A stretch of DNA of 64,000 nt from Eunapius fragilis (lineage: Eukaryota > Porifera > Demospongiae > Spongillida > Spongillidae), in NCBI GenBank assembly GCA_963681505.1, contig OY811980.1:1013042-1077041 (forward strand), written 5' to 3'. The notes under the pieces are model-generated. The model saw only the letters and a program-made list of their open reading frames with translations. It ran no database searches and was not told the origin of the DNA. The position numbers were made by a program, and so were the translations under genes. Below are positions 24,540 to 33,961 of the stretch, in pieces (within the stretch, counting starts at the first letter, position 1; each line of letters opens with the position of its first letter).

Positions 24540-24815
24540 AGAGTTACTAACGTAACTCTCGATATAGGATTGACCAATGGTGGTGTAAAAAGCATGGAAA
24601 CAAGAGTGACAGAAATATTATTGGAAAATTGAAATAGGCCTATATTTAGCCCATTATTCAGGCATGTGTGTTGTATTGTGTGCTAAATATAGGCCTATTT
24701 CAATTTTCCAATAATATTTCTGTCACTCTTGTTTCCATGCTTTTTACACCACCATTGGTCAATCCTATATACCAACAACTCTCTCGTTAGAGAATGTTTT
24801 TATTTACTTGTTTCA
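24540..24815. repeat. Hairpin MITE, second member
   Basis: Inverted arms run from ATATAGGATTGACCAATGG to GGCCTATATTTAGC and back, followed by the terminal CTCTCGTTAGAGAATG and ATTTACTTGT segment. The arms are nearly perfect over about 95 bp. Confidence 0.85.
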
Positions 24816-24889
24816 TAAGTTTTTTTTCACCCTGTCATAGCAGTATCATAGTCAATAATCAAATGTAGGAAGAGGATGGATGATCCCCT

Positions 24890-25159
24890 TTATCTCTTAA
24901 TGCCAGAACAAATAACTTTAATAGTACTGCTGGTGGTGGGGGCAGGGCTGATGGTGCAGGCAGGAGCGCCGGTGGGGTCAGCGCTGGTGGTGCTGGCGGG
25001 AGTAGCTGCTGGTGGTGGTGTGGGCAGTGCTGCTGGTGGTGGTGGCAGAAGCGGGGCTTCTGGAGGTGGTGGGGTGAAGGGGAGAGGAGTTGGAGGATGA
25101 ATGTACTGTTCCTCCTCCGACCCCTCGTTGGTGAAAAACCCGCAAAGGTCGTCAGCCAT
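24890..25159 (-). CDS. Proline/alanine-rich reading frame starting MADDL (composite element)
   Basis: 89-codon frame starting MADDLCGFFTNEGSEEEQY and continuing as a Pro/Ala/Thr-rich low-complexity stretch. The same start, in a frame broken after the first residues, is at 31,458 in the outer copy. A TATAAAAG-type sequence lies about 140-150 bp upstream in both copies. I do not recognise the protein; it may be the first exon of a gene of the composite element, or unspliced 5' coding sequence. Confidence 0.4.
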   Translation of the reverse strand: MADDLCGFFTNEGSEEEQYIHPPTPLPFTPPPPEAPLLPPPPAALPTPPPAATPASTTSADPTGAPACTISPAPTTSSTIKVICSGIKR

Positions 25160-26099
25160 CTACATATACGTAACAGAGAGTATGATTAAATTTTTACTTC
25201 TTTATTTTTTAAAGCAAAGTGCAAAGCCTTTACACATGCACATAGAGTATTATTAAAATTTTACCTCTTTTTGCTAAGTGCACTATTCAGCGGATGAGTG
25301 GCTTTTATACCTGCAAAGCCTTAGCACGTGTGCAGACTGTGAGTCCAATTCCATCATATTAATGACAGGGAGGGAAGGGGTGTATACGTGTCAGTTGTGC
25401 TAAAATTCTATTGGTCAAATTTGATCCAGTAAAAATGGTCCCATCTAAACATGGAGGTGTAGCCTACATGCAGTTAAGTTGTATAGATGGGTAGTGTGGG
25501 AACTAAGGAAGTGAACTACATGGCAGTACATGGCAGCATGTAGATCGATCGATAAGGATATGTTCTCATGTGAGGTAATATCTGTGGACAGGGTCTGCAG
25601 CTTTATGAGTGGGCAGAAGGTCTGTTTTTATTTCACTACATAAATGTGAGTGTGCTGCTAGAAGTACCTAATGGTGGCTTATCTTACTTACTGCTGCACA
25701 GGCAGATCACTACCCCTAGGAGTAGCTTTTTCAAGACCACCATTATACTCCATTGGTGGCATGAGATTTGGATTCATACAAGGAGTAGCTATATGGAAAA
25801 GGATATTCTTGCAGCTATTTAGTTCACAGCCCTTGCAACTGTAACTATATTCATACAGTTGCAACATTCAAGGGTACATGGCTAGACGAGGAAGTCTTCA
25901 GATAAGGAAGCTTTATCAGATTAAAACAATAGACACTACTGTACACACAGTTGAGTCACCATGCATGTGAAGTGAATGGTTTTGTGCAGATCCGTGGTGT
26001 AGGCCTACATAGTCGGGCGGGCCCTACTACCTACAGGTAGTAGGTGACAAATTAACCCGACGAAACGCGGTAGTAGGGCCGCCCGACTATGCTGTACAA

Positions 26100-26757
26100 A
26101 TGTTGCATGCACAGCTTTTTAATGTTAATACAACATGCCATAACATACCTTTGGGTGGTAGTGGTTGTTCTGTGACCCCTGCGGTACCGCGTCCTTTCGG
26201 CAGCACATTTAGCCAATCGGACAGCGGGATCATTCCAATACCGACTCCTTTCAGATGCTTAATGGTAGCTGATATTTCTCCCTTTTAGCAGCGCGATTTC
26301 CCTCGAGGTCCTCTTCATACCGCCGCCTTTTAGCAGCACGGTTCTCCTCAAGGTCCTCTTCATATCGCCGCCTTTAGTTTTAGCAGCACGGTTCTCCTCG
26401 AGGTTCTTCATATCGCCGCCTTTGAGCAGCACGGTTCTCCTCGAGGTTCTTCATATCGCCGCCTTTGAGCAGCACGGTTCTCCTTGGGGTCCTCTTCGTA
26501 CCGCCACCTTTTAGCAGATCGCTTAGATTCAATATCGGCCTTGTAGCTGTCGCGTACAGAGGCCTTCTTCATTTTGGGATCGGCCTTGTAGCTGTCGCGT
26601 ACAGAGGCCTTCTTTTCGGGATCGGCCTTGCAGTTGTCGCGTACAGAGGCCGTCTTTTTGGGGGGGATTGGCCTTGTAGAGCGCTCGGGCTTTAGCTTTG
26701 TTCTCGTATTGCTTTTGGAGGTATTCCGCTCGTTGCTTAGATCTCTTCTTTTGCATT
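26100..26757 (-). pseudogene. KAD/RQRYEEDLE-repeat reading frame, inverted copy
   Basis: On the minus strand it starts MQKKRSKQRAEYLQKQYENK then ARALYKANP, followed in other frames by repeats of the ASVRDSYKAD type and several RYEEDLEENRAAKR-type units, ending with the same AERSRYWND-like segment as 21,895-22,220. Small insertions shift the frame repeatedly (the visible frame reads GLCTRQLQGRS three times, which is the out-of-frame version). No known domain. Confidence 0.5.
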
Positions 26758-27249
26758 TTTAGAAAAAGAACTTCACTATTAGCCAAAGTAACAACTAATA
26801 TATTAAACTGGAACACCAAATAAATTTAGTGCAGGTTAGAGTATTTATAACTGCCTAAAATTATTAATAAATAGAACTTGATATTGTATGTCTATATGAC
26901 ATGTAAGGATAACGTGCCGGTAAATTTCGAAGCGATTGGTACTATTCCCGTCCTCCAAAACCGTTCCTAGCTCGAGTTATACCTTCCTAAGAAGAAGACG
27001 ACGACGACGACGACGACGACGATGGAGAATTATTTTAGGACTGGGCACGAGAAACAGGAAATTGTTTGTTTCTCTATAACCACACCGTTTTATGACACGG
27101 AACAAACGTAAAACTGTAGATCGTTGTGCTCTCATTCCATCGCGATAAAGAGATAAGCGATCCGTTTCTCCGTTGTCCCTCCAGACGCTAGTGAAGTTTT
27201 ATTAATGACATTCATCAACCCTCAATCAATCCTATATTGGAATCCACCT

Positions 27250-28468
27250 ACATCAGAGTCTAGATATTTCATTCCAGTTGGTTCCAATGTATCTGATTCT
27301 ATTGAAGATCAGCCTCCATGCAGCTAATCTGAGCAACATTAGTTCTGATACATTTGGCATGGAGGTATCATTGCATACAGATTTTTTGGAGCAACCGAGC
27401 CCTGAACATTTTACCAACTACAGCCCAGACCAATGTGAACATTATTTAAGACCAAATGCTATACAAGTGCAGAACATTTACACGGAATTACTGCAAAGAG
27501 AAAATCAAGAACTAAGAGCACAGTTAGAAGCACATAAAATTGCTCTACCACTTAAAGCTACAAATTTTACATCAGATTTTATAAAAGATAATGATGTCAA
27601 AACGTGCTACTATACTGGTTTGCCAACATACAGCGTTTTCTGTACACTTTTTCATATGCTAAAGGATTATGCATGCCCTCCTCCCATGCCCTCCTCCCAT
27701 GTCGGAGCCAAAAGGAATGACTGAGTTTTTTGCAGTTCTTGTGAAACTAAGGTTACATCTACCTATGACCGATATATCATATCGCTTGGATCGTAGTTTG
27801 TGTACATATTCATCTATCTTCAAAAGTGGCTTGATGTTATGTATGACAATTTAAGTCAATTGGTTGAATGGCCTGATACAGAAACTCAAAAGGCTAACTT
27901 GCCTATTTCTTTCCAAAAGCACTATAGCAGTGTGAAGTGTATCATTGATTGTTTTGAAGTATTTATTGAGCGACCAGAATCCTTTACAGCTAGAGCAGCA
28001 ACATACTCAAATTACAAAAAACATAACACTGCCAAAGTCTTTATTGCTGTATCACCCACAGGATCCATTATATTCATCTCAAAAGCATGGGGAGGAAGGG
28101 TATCAGATAAGGTAATAACCCAGGAATGTGGATTTCTTGATCACATTGAGAGAGGAGATGTAATTTTGGCAGATAGGGGATTTAACATTGTTGATGACTT
28201 GGCAATTCGTGGAGCCAAACTGGAAATTCCTTCTTTTACCAAAGGAAAAAAGCAATTATCACGGATGGAAGTTGAGAAATCTCGCCAGATTTCTCGTGTT
28301 AGGATTCATGTTGAAAGGGTAATTGGACTACTGCGGAATAAATATAAAATTATTCAAGGTACCTTACCCATCTCATTGATTAAAAGACCCTCTGACTCAA
28401 CACCAACCATTGATAAGATACTTATTGTGTGTGCGGGTTCGACAAATTTGTCTAAACCTATTGTATAA
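27250..28468 (+). pseudogene. ISL2EU transposase, DDE_4 catalytic part
   Basis: Two main frames. Bases 27,278-27,724 encode a coiled-coil-like stretch (LLQRENQELRAQLEAHK) and the start of the helix-turn-helix domain, then lose frame near a 12-bp direct repeat at about 27,672-27,697. Bases 27,800-28,468 encode the nuclease fold with acidic residues in CIIDCFEVF, LADRGFNIVDD and RIHVERVIGLLR, the expected D, D and E of HARBI1-like DDE_Tnp_4 enzymes. It ends at a stop at 28,466-28,468. Frame breaks and separation from the THAP exons make it a pseudogene, though the catalytic triad is retained. Confidence 0.85.
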
Positions 28469-28561
28469 CATAGTAAATTACATGTTAAATGCTTAATACT
28501 CAACATCAGTGTACATGCACCTGCAATGTTTATTTATAAGTCATTTATTCCAGTCCATTTA

Positions 28562-30587
28562 TCAAAGCAATACACTCATTGCAGTACATTCACCTGCTGG
28601 CTCTTCAACAATGCCAACACAAGAAAAATGATACCATTCAATTGAACATTCAGGAGCATCACATCCGATCATAGGCCCAAATGCAGTCCGTTTACATATG
28701 CAGTACGGGACATCTTCATCTTGTTCAGAACTGCTTCCGCTTTGATAAAATTCTGCTTCTTGTTCCATCCCATCATTACAATCATTAGGACATGATATAC
28801 TCAGCTGTTTAACACTACATGATGTGGAAGCAGGTTCAGCTAAGAGACGCGATCTTATTGATTTTGTTAGCAATTCTGATAGAATGTATTTCAAGAAGAA
28901 TGCCTTCATTGATGGCAAAATTGAGTCAAAAAAATTACCATCTTTAAATATTCGCTCAATGAATATTCCTTTTGTTGTCCAACAGATAAAATCACAGTAA
29001 GGCTTATTACAAATAGCAAGCTGTCCTTGCACTTGGTAATAATAATCATGGGTCATTGATAGGGATATGTTACCATCTTTACCAAGTTGTAGGAAGCATT
29101 TTTTATCATTTATTTGTCGTGGATTTACATCTTTGTACTTATAAGGACACTTTATCTCAACAATACCAGATCCACAGCATGTACAATCAATCAAACCATC
29201 TGGGCTTGCACCAAGATATGGGTAATCCTTGCTGATGAACAATCCATTATCTGAAAGCGAAAATTTTTGATGTGTATTTTTCATAACCTGTGTGTAGCAG
29301 AAACCTCATTTAAACGTCCCCATTTCAAAGATGGTATATTAGGATTTACACTCGTGTATTGCATAATTGATTTGACCAAAGACATAGGAAACACCCTTTC
29401 AGTACACTTGGCAATCTGACCAAAAATTGATGCTGTTATGCGGCCAAGGCGATAGTCAAACCAGATAGTGGAATCTAGTACATTCTCAACAAAAGAGATT
29501 TCATCCGAGCTATATTTAATTGTTTCATGCACTGCCTCTGACAATTTAACAAGTTCATGTGATGTATATTGAGTGTTCTTGGGGTCATAGAGGCTAGTGA
29601 GTAGAGGTGGTAGATTACTTTCTACATCTCTTTGTGGAGGTGATTTAGGTGTTTGCTCATATCCAGGAGTAACAGTGAACAGAGATGCACTTGGGTATAC
29701 CTTGTATAATGCATCAAATAGAACTGTTTTATTCAACACTGGTAATGGATGACGTGGTGATGTGGAAATTTTGGAACAGTGATTTCCTTTAACTTTAGGT
29801 CTTTCAAAGTTGATATCTTGAATGGTTGATGGTTTTACCTGTTAAATAAGTCATTAAAAAAAAAATCATTTACAGCAGTGCTACGTACCTTCTTTGAAAA
29901 AGCTTGGTTCCATACACATGGAAGAGAAGTGCTAGTCTGCGTATTAATACCCAATCGGAAGCAAGCTTCCACCTTAAATAACACTGCAGCAACATGTGAG
30001 CACACTTCTCCTAGGCTAAATGACGGTAGTCAGTTTGTAATGTAACATAGTACAACAACAGTGAATTCATCTCACCCAGCCATACATGTGCAGTGTGCAG
30101 TCACAATTGATCCAGATCTCCTTTCAACTGCCACCCAGGGTTCATGTGGCTTATCATTCAACTTCTGTGATGGAGTAACCTTTGCTTTTAAGATGCAATG
30201 TGTGCCATCTATGCCTATGCTGTGATAAAAAACGGTTTGAACCCAACCACTACAGGTAGAAAAGAAAAGTTATGTACCAATGCAAACACCATTTAGGGCA
30301 ACAAACCTCTCATAATAGTTATAAGCTTCAAGACTTTTGTATGCCATGAGCTTTTCCCGTGTGTATCCACCAGGTGCATCAATAAAATACATACACAAAC
30401 TTGGAAACTCCACAGGTGGCCACAACAATATGTCATCAATCCATTCAGCGTTTGGAAACTGATAAGGGTCGATGGTTACGAGAGTTGACATGTTTGACTC
30501 ACCCACCCTCCCACAGAGGCATTGTAGCTTCTTCACATAGCGATCTAAATCGGGTCCTTGCAACGTAGAAGTGTAGTTTTCAGTCAT
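28562..30587 (-). pseudogene. ISL2EU accessory protein: SWIM zinc finger, YqaJ nuclease, PHD finger
   Basis: Second gene of ISL2EU, convergent with the transposase. The first exon (about 30,279-30,587) starts MTENYTSTLQG. After an intron, the next exon encodes the CTCMAG half of a SWIM zinc finger; a further intron (about 30,000-30,075) separates it from EVCSHVAAVLF, completing CxC...CxH. Bases 29,281-29,739 lead into the YqaJ/lambda-exonuclease-like domain: RITAS, then GASPDGL and VEIKCPY, carrying the catalytic Asp and ExK. A C-terminal PHD-type finger follows (CICKRT, CDAPECSIEWYHFSC). A stop/frame break at about 29,281-29,284 splits the YqaJ domain. The protein's role in transposition is not established. 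Confidence 0.82.
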
Positions 30588-31330
30588 GGATCGAAAGTTG
30601 TAGAGAAAAGTCGGCCGTTTCCTTCAAATTCCTTGCGAGTATGGCCACTTGTCGTACAGCACAATGAAAATTTGCCCGTCAATATGGAGGATAGCAACGG
30701 TTGCCATGTAATAAATGTATTCATAGTGAATATTCATAGCAGCCACTTATCGCCAAAAGGGGTCTATAGCTACTCCTTGTATGAACCCAAATCTCATGCA
30801 CTAATGGAGTATAATGGTGGTCTTGGAAAAGCTATTCTTGGGGATAGTGAGCTTCTAAGTGAAGTAAATGATGCCTTTTGTAAGTCTCATCCATTGCTAG
30901 CTCAAAAGGTTGTTACTAGATCTGCCCCTGCAGCAGTAAGTAAGATTGGGGCATAAGATTGTGCATCAACTTGTTTAAGCCACCATCAGGTACTTCTAGC
31001 AGCACACTCATATTTATGTAGTGAAAAAAAATTACAGACCTTCTGCCTACACTCATAAAGCTGCAGACCCTGTCCACAGACATATCTTATCGATCTACAT
31101 GTTGCCATGTAGTTCACTTCCTTAGTTCCCACACTATCCATCTATACAACTTAACTGCATGTAGGCTACACCTCCATGTTTTAGATGGGAGCATTTTTAC
31201 TGGATCAAATTTGTCCAATAGAATTTTAGCACAACTGACACACATACACTCCGTCCCTCCCTGTTATTAATATGATGGAATTGGACCAATAGAATTATAG
31301 CACAGTCTGCACACGTGTTAAGGCTTTGCA

Positions 31331-31339
31331 GGTATAAAA
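31331..31339 (+). promoter_or_regulatory. TATA-like box upstream of the MADDL frame
   Basis: GGTATAAAAGCC about 125 bp before the MADDL start. The same motif is preserved in the inverted copy (25,298-25,308, minus strand), which suggests a shared promoter. Confidence 0.35.
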
Positions 31340-31457
31340 GCCACTCACCCGCTGAATAGTGCACTTTGCAAATTTATGTGGATGTAAAGGCTTTGCACTT
31401 CGCATGAAAAAAGAAAGTGGTAAAAATTTAATCATACTCTCTGTTACGTACATGTAG

Positions 31458-31775
31458 ATGGCTGACGACCTTCGCGGGTTTTCACCAATGAGGGGTCAGA
31501 GGAGGAAAAGGACATTCATCCTCGAACTCCTCTCCCCTTCACCCCGCCACCTTCAGAAGCCCCGCTCCTGCCACCACCTGCCTCCACCACTACCAGCCAC
31601 CACTACCACCACCGGCACCACCAGCACTGCCCCACCACCACCACTCCCGTCGGCACCACCAGCGCTACCCCCACCACCACCAGCAGTGCTATTAAAGTGG
31701 GGATCGTCCATGCTCTTCCTACATTTGATTATTGACTACGATACTGCTATGACAGGGTGGAAAAAAAACTTATGA
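31458..31775 (+). pseudogene. MADDL proline-rich frame, outer copy (frameshifted)
   Basis: Begins MADDLRGFSPMRGQRRKR, whereas the inverted copy at 24,890-25,159 reads MADDLCGFFTNEGSEEEQ, so a small deletion after codon 8 shifts the frame. The DNA remains rich in CCACCA repeats. Confidence 0.45.
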
Positions 31776-32070
31776 AACAAGTAAATAAAAACATTCTCTA
31801 ACGAGAGAGTTGTTGGTATATATGACCATTGGTGGTGTAAAAAGCACAGAAACAAGAGTGACAGAAATTTTACTGGAAAATTGAAATTGGTCTATATTTA
31901 GCACACTTACAATATAACAGCGCATGACTGAGTAATGGGCTAAAAATAGGCCTATTTCAATTTTCCAGTAAAATTTCTGTTACTCTTGTTTCTGTGCTTT
32001 TTACACCACCATTGGTCAATCCTATATACCAACAACTCTCTCGTTAGAGAATGTTTTTATTTACTTGTAT
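31774..32070. repeat. Hairpin MITE, third member
   Basis: Complete copy of about 297 bp with outer ends ACAAGTAAATAAAAACATTC and its inverse, and arms meeting near 31,905-31,945. Slightly diverged arms compared with 23,225-23,515. Confidence 0.85.
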
Positions 32071-32261
32071 AATTATTACCTCAACATGGTTTTTGTTTGA
32101 CAGAACCAGGGTAGAACCATATCTATTCTCACCCTGGATGCTCAATCCCAGGATGGTTTTTCCACTATTCCCACCCTAGACGCTCAATCCCAGGATGCTA
32201 TTTTCTCCATTCCAGGATAAAAACCAGCCTAAAAATCCAGGCTGGACTTTTCCCTGTGCTG

Positions 32262-32752
32262 GTCCACTGGTCCTCCAGCCATCCATGATTGTGATCCACA
32301 AATTAAAGATGGAAACCCACAAGCGTTGCGTAAAGCTGCCTGATAGGTATAAATACCTTCTCCGCACATAACCTTATGCGGGGTTAGCGAGTGTCGGCAA
32401 GACCTTATGGTCGAGGTATGGTGTTTCAGTGGCTTGGGGTCCCTCACCATCTCCTCCCCAAGACCAAGCTCGCGGAGAGTGGTACATGTTCACATCATGT
32501 ACGTAAGGCCGGTTCCTCTCGTGCGAGACTGCTTTATGCATTCGCATAAATGATACCGAAGGTTGAACGAGCCCTTGCGACAGCTCTAACGCCACCTACC
32601 GATATACTTGTCTCCAATCTGGCTTCTGTGTTGACTTGGTGGTGTCACTCAGCAGATTCATTCAAACAGAGAGGAGAAATTGCTGTACACGCCCTACGCC
32701 CAGGGGTTACTACGGAGTGACCGGGTGTAGGGGTCCATTTTCCCCCCGTAAT
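32262..32752. repeat. Shared ~480-bp block at the end of unit 1
   Basis: Almost identical to 43,650-44,137. Starts in degenerate minisatellite (GGTCCACTGGTCCTCCAGCC) and contains a GC-balanced, structured-looking stretch, including a CCCTACGCC/GGTGTAGGG hairpin near 32,691-32,733. No open frame is conserved. I could not match it to a known structural RNA. Confidence 0.75.
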
Positions 32753-32759
32753 ATTACAG

Positions 32760-33615
32760 TGAAATTAATAACATCCCATTTAAAACTGGCCTGCGAAAAA
32801 GGTTCGTCCTCTTGGTTATCTGCCCTTCCCATTGCAGATCATGGCTTCCATCTGAATAAAGGAGAGTTTCGTGATGCTTTGTGTCTGAGATACGACTGGA
32901 CGCTTACTAATGTCCCTCAACATTGCAGTTGAATAAAGGAGAGTTTCGTGATGCTTTGTGTCTGAGATACGACTGGACGCTTACTAATGTCCCTCAACAT
33001 TGCAGTTGAACTGTTTTCCATGCCATGACTTGCCATCTTGGTGGTTTCCTAACTGTCAGGCACAATGACATTAGAGATCTTACAACCTCATTGCTGACGG
33101 AAGTTTGTTATAATGTTGCAACAGAGCCACAACTACAACCTCTTAATGGAGAAACCTTTTCTTACCTCACAGCCAACACAGATGCTGAGGCCAGGGCAGA
33201 TATCAGAGCTAGAGGATTTTGGTCCAAAAGCCAAGATGCATATTTTGATGTAAGGGTTTTTCACCCTAATGCACCTAGCTACGTTTCAAAATCTCTTTCC
33301 GCTCTTTTTCGTACCCATGAACAAACCAAGAAAAGAGAATATGGACAACGCATTCGAGATGTTGAACATGGTGTTTTCACACCCCTAGTTTTTTCCACTT
33401 CGGGTGCAATGGGGAGAGAAGCCACCACTTTTTACAAACGGCCGGTTAGCTGACCTACTATCTGAAAAACAAGACAAAGCATATTCCCTCATTATGGGCT
33501 GGCTGAGATGTCGTCTGTCTTTTGCCATACTGCGCAGTGCTATCATGTGCCTACGAGGAAGCAGGTCTTCCTACCACCACCCAATCTATTGTGATCTGAC
33601 CCTAGCAGTGCATTA
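32760..33615 (+). pseudogene. Non-LTR retroelement 3' fragment with restriction-like endonuclease
   Basis: Encodes, over two frames, a C-terminal piece typical of retroelement polyproteins abundant in corals and sponges. Landmarks are SSWLSALPIADHGFHLNKGE, a zinc-finger-like Cys/His cluster (CS..., DHAMTCHLGG), RHNDIRDL, and an acidic pair (ADIRARGF ... AYFDVRVFHP) like the PD-D motif of R2-type restriction-like endonucleases. It ends LRSAIMCLRGSRSSYHHP. A 77-bp direct tandem duplication (32,854-32,930 and 32,931-33,007) breaks the frame, and the upstream reverse transcriptase is absent. The homologous point in unit 2 (about 44,137) is uninterrupted, so this is an insertion after the duplication. 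Confidence 0.65.
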
Positions 33616-33806
33616 GGGCAGAGTCTCTTCATAGACTGTATCTATTTCTATGGTTATTGTACTTGGTAATTATGTTGTTATCATTGTGTTTGTTGATTGT
33701 TCTATAAACTGTACTACATATTTAAAACTAACTAGTAGGGTAGCAGCAAGGTAATACTGTGTATGATAAAAACAAGGGATAAGGGATTGGTTATATTATA
33801 ATGTGA

Positions 33807-33890
33807 TCACAGTGAGTGGCCTCTGTGCTGGTGATGGAGCGACAATCTGGTATCCACAAGGTCAGTAGAATCAGGCTGCAGGATAGTTTG

Positions 33891-33961
<71 letters not shown>

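Larger units (their letters stand above)
23193..27245. mobile_element. Inverted copy of the composite's arms nested inside ISL2EU
   Basis: Read on the minus strand from 27,245 down to about 24,780, this is a diverged copy of 19,020-22,436 joined directly to 30,768-31,800, that is, the host sequence without ISL2EU. A further, more diverged copy of its terminal part lies at 23,720-24,540, and hairpin elements at 23,225-23,515 and 24,540-24,815. The terminus at about 27,239 has the word AATCCTATAT, also seen at 19,030 in inverse. It separates the THAP exons from the catalytic part of the ISL2EU transposase. Confidence 0.75.
22439..30765. mobile_element. ISL2EU DNA transposon (PIF/Harbinger-related), with nested insertion
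   Basis: Terminal inverted repeats of about 110 bp begin AGACCCCTTTTGGCGATAAG at 22,439 and are mirrored up to 30,765. Each end is flanked by AT (22,437-22,438; 30,766-30,767). The inverted copy of the host sequence at about 25,790-25,830 is uninterrupted at the matching point and carries a single AT, which confirms a 2-bp target duplication. The element encodes a THAP-DDE transposase (+) and a SWIM-YqaJ-PHD protein (-), the two-gene layout known for ISL2EU. A 4-kb insertion (about 23,190-27,245) splits the transposase gene, so this copy is dead. Confidence 0.9.
18839..32258. mobile_element. 13.4-kb TIR-bounded composite element (CACTA-like ends)
   Basis: The left end reads CACAGGAAAAAG and the right end is its inverse, CTTTTCCCTGTG. 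Behind these, about 150-190 bp on each side are imperfect inverted repeats with the shared words CCAGCCTGGATTTTT, GGCTGGTTTTTA and CCAGGGTGGGAATAGTG. Both sides abut the 21-bp minisatellite, with a possible 3-bp duplication CTG (18,836-18,838 and 32,259-32,261). CAC-starting termini plus 3-bp duplications are typical of the CACTA/EnSpm superfamily, but no CACTA transposase is visible, so it would be non-autonomous. It contains an ISL2EU transposon and several hairpin elements. The 3-bp duplication could be chance inside a repeat. Confidence 0.65.
30768..32258. other. Right arm of the composite element
   Basis: Inverted counterpart of 24,780-25,800, followed by a hairpin MITE (31,774-32,070) and the right TIR (32,075-32,258). 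The only reading frame is the MADDL frame at 31,458, which is broken relative to its inverted twin. Confidence 0.6.
5373..33802. repeat. Tandem segmental duplication, unit 1
   Basis: Sequence from 5,373 onward is repeated from 33,803 onward, nearly identical apart from small indels and insertions. The unit contains receptor copy A (without most of its tail exon), the 5' flank to about 12,270, the 21-bp minisatellite, and the block 32,262-33,802 that recurs at 43,650-44,176. The junction at 33,802/33,803 joins the distal end of unit 1 to a point inside the tail exon. Gypsy, CACTA-like/ISL2EU and REL-endonuclease retroelement insertions are found only in this unit. Confidence 0.85.

Noticed and set aside
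31458-31775. A host proline-rich protein gene
   Set aside because: It lies inside mobile-element arms, is duplicated inverted at 24,890-25,159, and is frameshifted here.
32300-32740. Known structural RNA (U1-U6, 5S, 7SL, RNase P) in the shared block
   Set aside because: I looked for the hallmark sequences of these RNAs and did not find them; only a simple hairpin is clear.
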